A stretch of DNA of 64,000 nt from CAVRGQ01 sp963720785 (GCA_963720785.1 CAVRGQ010000007.1:1-64000); one strand, 5' to 3'. Shown: positions 1 to 8,240, numbered from the stretch's first letter. Numbers and translations: made by a program. Notes: generated by a model from the letters alone, not told the origin.

Positions 1-232
1 GTCGGCGGAGTTCGGGTGCAGCCATGTGTCGGGCGATCAGCCCGCCCGCCACTGCACCGAGCAGAGCCGCCACCATCAGACCGATCCACAGTGGTGCGGT
101 CACCTGGGGGATGAAGAATCGGATCTTCATTTCCCTCCAGTTCTCCACGACGAAAATGAAGACCAGCACCCCGAGCACGACGCCGAGGACCAGACGTGGG
201 TTCGTCCGCGTTTTCGGGTCGGGCTGCATCAT
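1..232 (-). CDS. LapA-like (DUF1049) small membrane protein, partial
   Basis: Reading leftwards from an ATG at 232, an open frame runs off the left edge without a stop (about 77 residues visible). It has a short polar N-terminus (MMQPDPKTRTNPR), a first hydrophobic segment at about residues 14-29, the element ENWREMKIRFF around residues 31-40, and a second hydrophobic, Gly/Ala-rich segment ending GGLIARHM. Two membrane helices separated by an NW..KIRFF-type loop are the signature of the LapA/DUF1049 domain of small envelope proteins. A second ATG at 229 is equally possible. It lies outside the predicted island and may be chromosomal. Function beyond a small bitopic membrane protein cannot be stated. 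Confidence 0.6.
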   Translation of the reverse strand, partial: MMQPDPKTRTNPRLVLGVVLGVLVFIFVVENWREMKIRFFIPQVTAPLWIGLMVAALLGAVAGGLIARHMAAPELRR

Positions 233-610
233 GCAGCGAGTGTGTCACTTTCTGCCCGTGTACGGGGAGCGGACCATCCCGATCCTGGCGGGGTCTGGAA
301 CGAGGCAGAGCACGGTTGCCTCGTCGGGCACTGGCGGCCCAGGGAGACGACCCGCGCGAACTCTCCCGGAGGACCATTCGGCCATGGCGTGTCGATGTAC
401 TCGCCGCACATGATGACGGCAGAGACCGTCAATCGGTCAGCTTCGGGCCATTGGGCCACCGGGGGAGTACGAAGTGCCAGCCCGTCTCGGGAGGGAGAGC
501 AGTCGGGAAGCGTCATCGGACAAGTTCTCGAGCCGGCGAAGAACGTGGTTGGTGACCCTTGCCGGCGCACGACTCGACCATCGTCACCGGGTGCGGTCGT
601 AGCGGCCGGG
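233..610. other. Gene-poor stretch left of the island
   Basis: No open frame here resembles a protein I recognise; the overlapping frames on both strands are short and lack convincing starts. The minus frame at 229-570 has a few plausible stretches but no domain. I see no tRNA or clear terminator. It is probably decayed or non-coding DNA next to the older element remnant. Confidence 0.4.
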
Positions 611-646
611 CGGACCGTCTTGCTGATCTGGGTGGGCCGGCCGGAC
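611..646 (-). repeat. Remnant of integrase 5' coding sequence
   Basis: Positions 611-646 match 10985-11020, inside the N-terminal part of the tyrosine integrase gene, with only a few differences. The stretch covers the codons for the GRPTQISKTVR region. The rest of the gene is absent here. It lies immediately left of the copy of the acyl-CoA dehydrogenase 3' end (656-755), in the same order and orientation as the intact junction at 11 kb. It is therefore a deleted second copy of the integrase/target-gene junction. Confidence 0.75.
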
Positions 647-655
647 CTCAGAGGT

Positions 656-755
656 CGGGGCGACTCGAAGACCGGATCAGCGAATGTGCACGCCGGAGAT
701 GGCGCGGGCGATCACCAGGCGCTGCACCTCGGAGGTGCCTTCGAAGATCGTGTAG
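656..755 (-). repeat. Duplicated 3' end of acyl-CoA dehydrogenase gene (distal attachment-site copy)
   Basis: About 100 bases match 11143-11239 with roughly five substitutions. Read on the minus strand it encodes the last residues of the dehydrogenase at 11161-12375, including the IFEGTSEVQR catalytic-loop motif and the same C-terminus (AISGVHIR, then stop). Similarity stops abruptly at 755, inside the coding sequence. A displaced 3' end of a target gene is what integrases that insert into gene ends leave at the far side of an element. The small palindrome GACCTC-A-GAGGTC at 644-656 lies just beyond the stop. Confidence 0.8.
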
Positions 756-1310
756 CTCCTCTGGCCCCGTCCGGGCAGTACCTGGGAGTAAGCGGCAGAA
801 CGGGTTTCCGTCCGACGTGTGCCGATGAATCCGGGCAGATTCGACGCGTTGTAGGGATAAGTAGGGATGCCCGAACTCGAAGATCAGTTCGAAGATCCTC
901 GGACTCCGGGCTCGCACGGAAGGGTTCCAGTCACAGCGACACCCACCCACGTTTGGCCGTGGCGTCGACGAACTCGCGGTGTAACCCCACGCTCCCAGCA
1001 AGCGCCCAACGACACGATGGAGCGCGCTCCCGCACGGGCGTGTTCTGGGATGCATCGCCCGCTCCCGACGTGCCGTTCTGCGCTCTCGATCTCGCCTTGC
1101 CATGAACGTTCGGTGCGCGGGTTCGGTGCTCAGCACGGGAGCGTCGAAAGGAAGTTCTGGCGTGTTGCGACGAAACGAGCATCGCGTCGGGAGATGACAC
1201 GTATACGCGAGTGCCGAGCTGTCGATCGCCATCGCCGACACTGTCGAAGCGATGCATGCGCACCGCCCTGTACCAACCAGGTCTCGGCATCGACGCCGCG
1301 CTTCACGCCA
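756..1310. other. Decayed left end of the island without intact genes
   Basis: This stretch has only short conflicting frames. It contains a third partial copy of the integrase-side sequence at 848-888 (two TAGGGAT repeats, then ACTCGAAGATCAG). The remainder shows no recognisable domain, tRNA or promoter. Confidence 0.4.
848..888. repeat. TAGGGAT direct repeats plus CTCGAAGATCAG, third partial att-like copy
   Basis: The sequence carries TAGGGAT twice, at 852-858 and 862-868, followed by CTCGAAGATCAG (877-888). At the right border the same order occurs: TAGGGAT twice at 11106-11112 and 11116-11122, then CTCGAAGATCAG at 11148-11159, directly before the dehydrogenase stop codon. In both places the two TAGGGAT copies are 10 bp apart, one helical turn. 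This spacing suits integrase arm or core binding sites, but the role is inferred. Confidence 0.5.
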
Positions 1311-1440
1311 TCAACGACGGACGCGACCTTCGAGGAATGCGAAGTCGTTCGTCGCGCCGACGACGCTTCGGTTCGCGATCTGCGCGTAGCGGTACTCGGC
1401 CATTGCCGCGACTTCTGTGCCCGCGCACCCTCGCCGGTAC
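1311..1440 (-). pseudogene. Remnant resembling the C-terminus of a DUF6933-type protein
   Basis: The minus frame ending at 1311 contains MAEYRYAQIANRSVVGATND followed by FAFLEG. From memory this resembles the conserved NRSVLGSMNDFAF-type ending of DUF6933 proteins. No upstream domain is present in the same frame and no good start or ribosome site is visible, so it would be a broken fragment. Such small proteins are often found in accessory DNA. The assignment rests on one short motif. Confidence 0.3.
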
Positions 1441-1575
1441 TGCCACACGAAACAATTCGAGATAGAAGGGTCTGATACGATGCGCTCTGTGACGACCACG
1501 TCGTTTCAGCCGTGAGAAGAGTCCAGCGATGACCAACTCGTCGCGTGCGGTCGAGCAGTCAGGGTCGGGTGTTTG

Positions 1576-2037
1576 ATGGGCGAGTTCGACCTGTCCGAAT
1601 TGGGTGATCGGCTCGCCATCCGCCGTCTGGTCGACGACTACGCCAGAGCGGCGGACCGCGTCGATGGGGCGGCAGCGGGTGACTGCTTCGCCCCGGATGG
1701 GGTGCTGCGGACCTTCTACCGGGGTCAGGTCGAACCGGTTCGGATGCGCACCGGGCCCGACGACATCGCGGCTGCGTTCGCCGGACTCTCTCGTTACGAG
1801 GTCACGCTGCACGTGGTTGCCAACCACTACATCGAGCTCGACGGCAACACGGCGACGGGCGAGACCTACTGCTTGGCTCATCACATCCATGACGCCGACG
1901 ACGGCAGCGGGAAACTCGACTACGTGATGGCCATCCGCTACCTCGATCGCTACCGACGCATCGCAGATGGTTGGCGGATCACCCAACGAGACATGCACCT
2001 CCAGTTCACCGAGGACCGCCCTGTCGTCGGGCCGTGA
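1576..2037 (+). CDS. SnoaL-like / nuclear transport factor 2 fold protein
   Basis: A 153-residue protein with the pattern of SnoaL-like alpha+beta barrel proteins. It opens with an N-terminal helix (LAIRRLVDDYARAADRVD), then GDCFAPDGVLRTFYRG, a central VTLHVVANHYIELDGNTATG, and a closing strand YRRIADGWRITQRDMHLQF. This fold houses ketosteroid isomerase-type and dehydratase activities as well as simple ligand-binding proteins. Asp and His residues typical of the pocket are present, but the reaction is not predictable. A TTG three bases upstream is an alternative start. It is the first gene of the island cassette, 119 bp ahead of an SDR on the same strand, and could act on the same substrate. 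Confidence 0.75.
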   Translation: MGEFDLSELGDRLAIRRLVDDYARAADRVDGAAAGDCFAPDGVLRTFYRGQVEPVRMRTGPDDIAAAFAGLSRYEVTLHVVANHYIELDGNTATGETYCLAHHIHDADDGSGKLDYVMAIRYLDRYRRIADGWRITQRDMHLQFTEDRPVVGP

Positions 2038-2156
2038 AACCGTACGACGCGAAGTTCCTCGCCATCAGACCGTCTGCGTCTAGGAGCGCGTACTCCGCTG
2101 ATGGGGCCGACGCCCACCGCCGATGGTGCGGACGCACCGATGGGAGACGAGCACAC

Positions 2157-2960
2157 ATGGCCGCGGTGCTGAGTCGACGGGACCTGAGTGACAAGGTGGC
2201 GGTGGTGGACGGAGCCGGCCCCGGGATTGGGGGAGCCTGCGCACTGGCGTTCGCTCGCGACGGTGCCGACGTGGTGGTGGCGGCTCGACGAAGTGAGGCG
2301 TTGGCGGACCTCGCCGCCGAGATCGCACGCGAGACCGGTCGCCGAGTCGAGCCCATCGAGTCCGACCTCGCCGATCCGGTCTCATTGGCGAGCCTGGTCG
2401 ACCAGGCAGTCGGTCGCCTCCGCGGCATCGACGCCATGGTGACCGTGGCCACCGCCGGCGGCGGGCAGATCGCCATCGATGGCGCAGACTGGGACACGTG
2501 GCGCCACGCGTTCGCTGTGAACGTGATCGGAACGATGGAGGTCAGCCGTTGCGCCGCCCGCTCGATGGCGAGCCGCGGGGGTGGATCGATCGTGCACGTC
2601 AGCAGCTTCAGCACGCACTCGATCCCCGCACGCCACGCGGCTTACACGGCCACCAAGTCCGCAGCCGTGACCGCCTTGAAGACCATGGCGAAGGAACTCG
2701 GGCCGCATGGCATCCGGGTAAACGTGGTCACTCCCGGCTACGTCACCGGCGACCCACTCGACCAGACGTTCGAGCTTGTAGCCACCCGCACCGGCGAGTC
2801 CACCGACGCTGTGTCGGTCCGCATGGCCAAGACAGCCGCGCTTCGCCGCCACGTCGACCCCGAGGACATCGCCGAGGCGGTCCTGTTCCTCTGCACCGAG
2901 CGGAGCCGGGGCGTGACTGGCGTAGAGATCCCCGTGACGGCCGGGCAGCACCCACTATGA
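2157..2960 (+). CDS. Short-chain dehydrogenase/reductase (SDR)
   Basis: A 267-residue classical SDR that oxidises or reduces a hydroxyl/keto group using NAD(P). The nucleotide-binding glycine motif is GAGPGIGG at about residues 19-26. The catalytic Ser lies in HVSSFS near 148-150, and Tyr163 and Lys167 form YTATK. The usual NNAG motif is replaced by TVATAGGG, an oddity compatible with the fold. The open frame extends upstream, but the ATG at 2157, preceded by GGAG, gives the usual family length. It sits in the island catabolic cassette between the SnoaL-like and LLM genes, which suggests a beta-hydroxyacyl or ring-alcohol dehydrogenation step. Confidence 0.85.
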   Translation: MAAVLSRRDLSDKVAVVDGAGPGIGGACALAFARDGADVVVAARRSEALADLAAEIARETGRRVEPIESDLADPVSLASLVDQAVGRLRGIDAMVTVATAGGGQIAIDGADWDTWRHAFAVNVIGTMEVSRCAARSMASRGGGSIVHVSSFSTHSIPARHAAYTATKSAAVTALKTMAKELGPHGIRVNVVTPGYVTGDPLDQTFELVATRTGESTDAVSVRMAKTAALRRHVDPEDIAEAVLFLCTERSRGVTGVEIPVTAGQHPL

Positions 2961-3012
2961 GGCGGTGCGCCATCGCCCGGCGGTCGTCAGATCCGACATT
3001 CGAGGAACCTGA

Positions 3013-3960
3013 ATGGTGAACGATTCGCGCATCCCCCAGATCTCCATGCAGATCCGGACCTTCGCCGAAGGCCCCATGGACATCGCCGCCATGCTGAGGT
3101 TGGCCCGTGACCTCGACGTCACCGGCGTGGATCGCCTCGTCGTGTCGGACCACATCGCTTTCGGCCCTTCACCTGATGAGGCGTACGCGAACCCCAAGGT
3201 CGGGGGCACCCCCGGCGGTCGTCAACCGACCGGCCCCGACGGCACGTGGCTCGAGCCGCTCACGGTCCTGAGTGCGATCGCTGCGACCACTGATCGCGTG
3301 AGGATCGGGACGGCGATCCTGCTCGCCGCCTTGCGTCGCCCAGCCGTGCTGGCCAAGACAGCAGCCACGCTCGATGTCATCTCCGGCGGCCGGCTGGACC
3401 TCGGGGTCGGTGTCGGCTGGCAGAAGGAGGAGTACGACGTCGTCGGCCTCGACTTCGCCGACCGTGGCCGAACCCTCGACGAGACGCTCGCCATCTGCCA
3501 CACCCTGTGGACCGAGCAGAGCGCCTCGTACCGCTCAGACACCATCGAGTTCGCGGACGTCCACCAGATGCCCAAACCCCTCCAAGCCGGCGGTGTGCCC
3601 ATCTGGGTCAGCGGAACCGCGAACCGTTCCGTGGCTCGTCGCCTCATCCGATTCGGAACGGGCTGGATCCCCTGGGGCCCGGCCGCGGCTGACCCCTCGT
3701 CGGGAATCGACCAGATGCGTCAACTCATCGTCGGCGAGGGCAGCGACCCCACCGGCCTCCAGATCCAGGGCAACTTCCGGGTACCCACGACCGGCGAGGG
3801 CAGCCTGGACGTCGAGGGAACGATCGCTGGCATCCGACCACTCCTCGACGCAGGCGTGACCGATGTCCGGGTCGCGGCGGTCCTCCCCGAGCACTCGATC
3901 CCGCGCCGGGCCTACCTCGACGAGCTCGTCAACACGTTCCGAACGGCGACCGGGCGCTGA
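3013..3960 (+). CDS. LLM-class (F420/flavin-dependent) oxidoreductase
   Basis: A 315-residue luciferase-like monooxygenase-family protein. Typical elements are the start PQISMQIRTFAEG, DRLVVSDHIAFG in the first barrel strands, RIGTAILLAALRRPAVLAK, the conserved GGRLDLGVGVGWQKEEYDVVG, and a late PIWVSGTANRSVARR. Actinobacterial members use F420 or FMN for hydride transfer or Baeyer-Villiger-like oxidation; which cofactor applies cannot be decided from sequence alone. It starts 52 bp after the SDR and belongs to the same forward run. The MarR gene downstream is convergent with it. Confidence 0.85.
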   Translation: MVNDSRIPQISMQIRTFAEGPMDIAAMLRLARDLDVTGVDRLVVSDHIAFGPSPDEAYANPKVGGTPGGRQPTGPDGTWLEPLTVLSAIAATTDRVRIGTAILLAALRRPAVLAKTAATLDVISGGRLDLGVGVGWQKEEYDVVGLDFADRGRTLDETLAICHTLWTEQSASYRSDTIEFADVHQMPKPLQAGGVPIWVSGTANRSVARRLIRFGTGWIPWGPAAADPSSGIDQMRQLIVGEGSDPTGLQIQGNFRVPTTGEGSLDVEGTIAGIRPLLDAGVTDVRVAAVLPEHSIPRRAYLDELVNTFRTATGR

Positions 3961-4006
3961 CGCGTCGACCGACGTCAGCGCCGTCGATCGCTGGAAGAGG
4001 GAGCGC

Positions 4007-4615
4007 TCAGACGCCGCCGCCGTTCCGGGCAGACCTCGCCGTCGAACCAGGTCGCGACGAGGCGGGATGGGCAAGGTCCGAGGTAGCCAGGATCTCGATG
4101 ATCGTTCGCTGTGCTTCAGCCAGGCGGTCGACCTGAGCCTTGGTCAGGCCGTCGAAGACCTCGGTGATGGTCGACACCAGTTCCTCGGTCGCCGACCGGG
4201 CGACCTCCACCCCGGACGGGGTCAGCTCGACATGCCAGGACCGTGCGTCTCGCGGATCACGAATCCGTCGGGTGAGACCAGCGGCGGTGAGGCGGCGCAA
4301 GGTGTGGCTCACCCCGCTCGGGCTCTGGACGAGTTGTCGGTGCAGAACCGTCGGGGACTGGCGATGGGGCGCCGGCGCGCACCAGAGAGCGAACAGGATG
4401 CTCATCTCCGCGCTGTCGAGCTCCCACTTCTGCACGACCCGGTTCATCAGCGTGTCGGCGTGGCGCCCGGCGCCCTCCACGTAGATGAACAGGGCGAGAA
4501 GCCGGGCCTGCTGAGGTGTCGCGATCTCCTGTACCCGCTTCTGGAGGAGTTCCTGATTGTCAGGAGACGCCGGTACCCGAGTCGCAGGTGGAGTCCGGTC
4601 GCTCTGGTTCGCCAT
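4007..4615 (-). CDS. MarR-family transcriptional regulator
   Basis: A winged-helix regulator of about 202 residues. Helices LLQKRVQEIATPQQARLLAL and DSAEMSILFALW lead into the DNA-binding part: VLHRQLVQSPSGVSHTLRRL as recognition helix and the wing RRIRDPRDARSWHVELTPSG. A C-terminal dimerisation helix follows. The RDPRDARS wing is the MarR DxRS-type motif. ATG at 4615 is preferred; an in-frame ATG at 4642 is possible. It is divergent from the CaiB gene, with a 5-2-5 inverted repeat between them at 4821-4832. A role as ligand-responsive repressor of the CaiB-crotonase-racemase run, and perhaps of itself, is inferred. Confidence 0.85.
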   Translation of the reverse strand: MANQSDRTPPATRVPASPDNQELLQKRVQEIATPQQARLLALFIYVEGAGRHADTLMNRVVQKWELDSAEMSILFALWCAPAPHRQSPTVLHRQLVQSPSGVSHTLRRLTAAGLTRRIRDPRDARSWHVELTPSGVEVARSATEELVSTITEVFDGLTKAQVDRLAEAQRTIIEILATSDLAHPASSRPGSTARSARNGGGV

Positions 4616-4820
4616 GGGGGTCCGATCTCGAAGAGCCGCCACTAGCGAGGCCAGGTGGCCCGGTCGGCGGGGGGGGTTGCCGGGTGGCTGTCGCCGTGCT
4701 CGAGCGGTGGTGAAGGTTGCCGCATCCCGGCCCTGCGAGCCAGCCCGGGCCCTCTTGGTAGGAGTGGCTGTTCAGAGTTGAAGCCCTTCCATGGATCCGC
4801 GGCGGGGTGGCGAGCGGCTG

Positions 4821-4832
4821 AGAACAAGTTCT
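4821..4832. promoter_or_regulatory. Candidate MarR operator, AGAAC-AA-GTTCT
   Basis: A perfect 5-2-5 inverted repeat lies in the roughly 330 bp between the divergent marR-like and CaiB genes. The surrounding 4830-4865 is unusually AT-rich for this DNA (ctatacc, acattatgg) and is a plausible promoter for the rightward genes. Regulation by the adjacent MarR protein is inferred from position only. The rest of 4643-4945 shows no gene. Confidence 0.45.
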
Positions 4833-4945
4833 AGAGGAAACTATACCGGGTCGAACATTATGGTAGGGTCTCGCCAGGCCGAAGCCCGGCCATGAGCCGC
4901 CTCCGGCGGGACGGGTGGAGCAGGAACCCACGAGTGGAGGTCCCG

Positions 4946-6193
4946 ATGACGCCTGATCCAGGTGCGGAGCGAGAAGCGGTCACGAGCTCGCAGGATCCGC
5001 CCGGGGTGGGCGCCCCTTTGCGGGGCATCACGGTGCTCGACTTCTCGGTGGCGGTGAGTGGCCCGTATGCCGTCGCGCTGCTCGCCGATCAGGGTGCGTC
5101 GGTGGTGAAGGTCGAGCGGCCGGGTATCGGTGACATCGCCAGGTGGCTCGGTGTCTCGGTGAATCAGATGAGCGCATTGTTCGTGACCTGCAACCGGGGC
5201 AAGCGGTCGATCGCGCTTGACCTCTCGGAGCCGGAGGGCATCGAGATCGCCCGTCGGCTCGCGGCCCATGCCGATGTGGTGGTCGAGAACTTCCGCACCG
5301 GTGTCATGGAGAGGCTCGGGCTCGGTTACGACGGTCTGCGGGCCGTCAACGAGGACCTCATCTACGTTTCTGTCTCGGGGTACGGCCCGGTCGGTCCCTA
5401 CTCGGACCGAAGCGCTTACGACACCGCGATCCAGGCGTATGCCGGCCTGGCGATGAGCCAGGCCGATCCGGAGCACCCTTCGCCGGTGTTCCTCCGCCAC
5501 GCCGTCGCCGACAAGGTCTCGTCGCTCTTCGCGGCTCAGGCAATCACCGCTGCGTTGTTCGCCCGAGAGCGTGGCGACGGAGGTCAGCACGTCCACCTCG
5601 CCATGGCGGATGCCGCCGTGTCGTTCCTCTGGGTCGATGCCGCCGGGAACGAGGTGCTCCTCGACAGTGACGGCACTCGGGATTCGAGGGTCGTCGGAGG
5701 GCTCGAGCCGATGCAGTTCCTCGACGGCTGGGGGATCGTCGTGCCCACCAGCGACGACGACTTCGTGAGGATGTGCCGAGCCCTCGACGTCGACCTCATC
5801 GAGGACCCCCGCGTCGCCACCAGAGAGCAACGCAATCAGCATCCCCAGCTGTCCTTCGAGCTCATGGACATGTGCTACGCCATGGCCGCCAACCTGACCC
5901 AGGCCGACGCCACCGCGCTCTTCGACGCCCACCGCCTGCCCTTCGCCATGGTGGTCGCTCCCGCCGACCTTCCCGACGACGAGCACGCCCGTGCCGTCGA
6001 GATGTTCGTCGAGCGTGACCATCCCGTCGCCGGCCGGACCCGATTGCCCAGGCACCCAACGTCCTTCGAACGAAGCACCGTGTCGCTGGCCGGCGCAGCC
6101 CCGGCGCTCGGTGAGCACACCGACGACATCCTCGACGAGATCGGGATGGCCGACGCGATCGACTACCTGCGCGCCGACGGCGTCGTCGCATGA
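4946..6193 (+). CDS. CaiB/BaiF family (class III) CoA-transferase
   Basis: A 415-residue type III CoA-transferase that moves CoA between carboxylic acids, here probably activating a catabolic substrate or intermediate. The family opening is GITVLDFSVAVSGPYAVALL followed by DQGASVVKVERPGIGD. CNRGKRSIALDLSEPEG precedes the VENFRTGVMERLGLGYD motif, and the catalytic aspartate is expected at about Asp159 in SAYDTAIQAYAGL. The start is ATG 4946 with GGAGG at 4936-4940; upstream in-frame codons lack a ribosome site. Its stop overlaps the crotonase start by four bases (ATGA), so the two are co-translated. It lies in the island and is divergent from the MarR gene. Confidence 0.88.
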   Translation: MTPDPGAEREAVTSSQDPPGVGAPLRGITVLDFSVAVSGPYAVALLADQGASVVKVERPGIGDIARWLGVSVNQMSALFVTCNRGKRSIALDLSEPEGIEIARRLAAHADVVVENFRTGVMERLGLGYDGLRAVNEDLIYVSVSGYGPVGPYSDRSAYDTAIQAYAGLAMSQADPEHPSPVFLRHAVADKVSSLFAAQAITAALFARERGDGGQHVHLAMADAAVSFLWVDAAGNEVLLDSDGTRDSRVVGGLEPMQFLDGWGIVVPTSDDDFVRMCRALDVDLIEDPRVATREQRNQHPQLSFELMDMCYAMAANLTQADATALFDAHRLPFAMVVAPADLPDDEHARAVEMFVERDHPVAGRTRLPRHPTSFERSTVSLAGAAPALGEHTDDILDEIGMADAIDYLRADGVVA

Positions 6194-7035
6194 CGGAAGC
6201 CGAAAACAACCGACCTGACGCCCTCGGAGGCGACGTACCTCCGGACCTGGAGACCGACGTGCACGATGACATCCTGACTACCCTCGAGGACAACGGCGTG
6301 GCGACACTTACGCTGAACCGCCCGAAGAAGGTCAACTCCTTCGTGCCCGAGACATGGGCGAGGCTGACCGAGCTGTTCCATCAGTTCGAGACCGACCCGA
6401 ACGTGCGGGTCGTCGTCCTCACCGGGGCCGGCGGCAACTTCTCCTCCGGTGCCAACCTCAATGTCGGGGGAGGGGGTGCACCGGCGGAGCGGTCCATCGA
6501 CGCCGTGCGCGCGGGATGGACCGAAGGAGTCGCGCTCATCAGGACGATGACGACCATGAGCACGCCGATCATCGCCATGGTCGAGGGGTGGGCCGTCGCC
6601 GGGGGTTTCTCCCTCGCGATGGCGTGCGACATGGTCTACGCCGCCGAGTCCGCCACCTTCTGGCCGAACTTCCTCAAGCTCGGGTTCCCGCCTGAGCTCG
6701 GAACGTTGTTGTTCGTGCCCAGCATTGTCGGCCCCTACAAGGCCAAGGAGATCTTCATGACCGGACGGAAGATCGTGGCCCTCGATGCGAAGGCCCTCGG
6801 GATCGTGTGCGAGGTGTTCCCTGCGGAGACCCTTCACCACGAGGTGTACGGGATCGCCGAGGACATCGCAGGATGCGCCACTGCCGCGGTGTCCATGACC
6901 AAACGCTTCATCAACGCCACCACCTTCGACCACATGGACCTGGTCCTTGCCGCCGAGATGCAGAACACCCCGTTCGTCACCATGTCCGAGGAATCCAGCC
7001 GGCTCCGGGCAGCCAATTTCTTGAAGAAGTCCTAG
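6190..7035 (+). CDS. Enoyl-CoA hydratase/isomerase (crotonase) family protein
   Basis: A 281-residue crotonase with an extra ~25-residue acidic N-terminus. The core shows NGVATLTLNRPKKVNSF, the first oxyanion-hole loop GGNFSSGANL and the second in EGWAVAGGFSLAMACD. The loop FPPELGTLLF keeps one acidic residue, while the usual first catalytic Glu position is non-acidic (GGFSLA). This suggests isomerase or other crotonase chemistry rather than standard hydration. It overlaps the upstream CaiB gene by 4 bp and precedes the racemase by 53 bp in the same run. The likely role is processing an enoyl- or branched acyl-CoA made by the neighbouring CoA-transferase. Confidence 0.87.
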   Translation: MTEAENNRPDALGGDVPPDLETDVHDDILTTLEDNGVATLTLNRPKKVNSFVPETWARLTELFHQFETDPNVRVVVLTGAGGNFSSGANLNVGGGGAPAERSIDAVRAGWTEGVALIRTMTTMSTPIIAMVEGWAVAGGFSLAMACDMVYAAESATFWPNFLKLGFPPELGTLLFVPSIVGPYKAKEIFMTGRKIVALDAKALGIVCEVFPAETLHHEVYGIAEDIAGCATAAVSMTKRFINATTFDHMDLVLAAEMQNTPFVTMSEESSRLRAANFLKKS

Positions 7036-7088
7036 GTCGCAACCACCCAACTGTTAGCCCATCAGCGTCGCCTGGAGGCAAGAGAAGA

Positions 7089-8240
7089 ATGGGACCACTT
7101 GCTGGCGTGCGGGTCGTGGAGATCGCTGGGATCGGTCCGGGTCCGTTCACCGCGATGATGCTCGCCGACCTGGGAGCAGACGTGGTGCGGGTCGACCGAG
7201 CTGCGTCCGTCTCCGGCGGTGACCCCGCTCGCCCACCGAGGGACATCATGAACCGGGGACGGCGCTCCGTCGGCGTCGACTTGAAGCATCCTGACGGGGT
7301 GGAGACGGTGTTGGCCCTCGTGGAGAAGGCCGACGCCCTCATCGAAGGCTTTCGACCCGGGGTGACCGAACGGCTCGGTATCGGTCCCGAGCCGTGTCTC
7401 GACCGCAACCCCCGACTCGTCTACGGCCGCATGACCGGCTGGGGCCAGGACGGCCCGATGGCCCACATGGCTGGGCACGACATGAACTACATCGCGATCG
7501 CCGGCGCCCTGGGCGCGATCGGGCGTCCCGGCGAGCGACCACAACCTCCACTCAACCTCGTCGGCGATTTCGGGGGCGGCGGCATGCTGCTCGCCTTCGG
7601 TCTCGTCTGTGGAATCCTCGAGGCACGTACCTCCGGAGTCGGTCAAGTCATCGACGCCGCGATGCTCGACGGAACGGTGGCGCTGACGACGTTCATCCAC
7701 GGAATGATGGCGACGGGTGCCTGGAAGGACGAGCGGGGGAGCAACCTGCTCGACACCGGGGCTCACTTCTACGAGGTCTACGAGTGCGCCGACGGCAAGT
7801 TCGTGTCGATCGGCGCGATCGAGCCGCAGTTCTATGCCCAACTGCTTGCCGGCATCGGACTGACCGACGACCCCGATTTCGTCGGAAGCTCCCTGGATCC
7901 CGCGACGTGGCCCCGTCGCAAGGAGCGGCTGGCCGAGGTGTTCCGGACGCGGACCCGCGATGACTGGTCAGCCGTGTTCGACGGCACCGATGCCTGCGTG
8001 GCCCCCGTCCTGACGCTCGGCGAGGCACCACATCACCATCACAACGTTGCCCGCAAGACCTTCGTGGAGCTGGACGGCATCGTGCAGCCAGCGCCGGCGC
8101 CGCGATTCTCGAGGACCGAAGCTACTGTCACTCGGCCACCAGCGCACTGTGGTCAGCACACCGACGAGGTGCTCACCGAGTGGGGCGTGGCCGAAGGCGA
8201 GCAGCTCGAGGCACTGAGAGCCCTCGGAGCCATTGCGTGA
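7089..8240 (+). CDS. mcr: Alpha-methylacyl-CoA racemase-like CaiB family protein
   Basis: A 383-residue CaiB-family protein of the racemase branch. His130 (AGHDMNY), Asp160 (VGDFGGGG) and Glu245 (GAIEPQFY) have exactly the spacing of the catalytic His126/Asp156/Glu241 of the mycobacterial enzyme, shifted by four residues. It would interconvert R and S 2-methylacyl-CoAs so that branched chains, including sterol-type side chains, can enter beta-oxidation. ATG 7089 follows GGAGG at 7074-7078; the longer open frame upstream is only an overlap with the crotonase. It is the last gene of the island catabolic run. TCGGCC/GGCCGA arms at 8342-8361 downstream could form a weak hairpin. Confidence 0.88.
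   Translation: MGPLAGVRVVEIAGIGPGPFTAMMLADLGADVVRVDRAASVSGGDPARPPRDIMNRGRRSVGVDLKHPDGVETVLALVEKADALIEGFRPGVTERLGIGPEPCLDRNPRLVYGRMTGWGQDGPMAHMAGHDMNYIAIAGALGAIGRPGERPQPPLNLVGDFGGGGMLLAFGLVCGILEARTSGVGQVIDAAMLDGTVALTTFIHGMMATGAWKDERGSNLLDTGAHFYEVYECADGKFVSIGAIEPQFYAQLLAGIGLTDDPDFVGSSLDPATWPRRKERLAEVFRTRTRDDWSAVFDGTDACVAPVLTLGEAPHHHHNVARKTFVELDGIVQPAPAPRFSRTEATVTRPPAHCGQHTDEVLTEWGVAEGEQLEALRALGAIA

Noticed and set aside
229..570. Minus-strand frame of 113 residues as a gene
   Set aside because: No domain, no ribosome site, and composition typical of a shadow frame.
867..1475. Plus-strand frame of 202 residues as a gene
   Set aside because: Arg-rich, no motif; overlaps the decayed att-like region.
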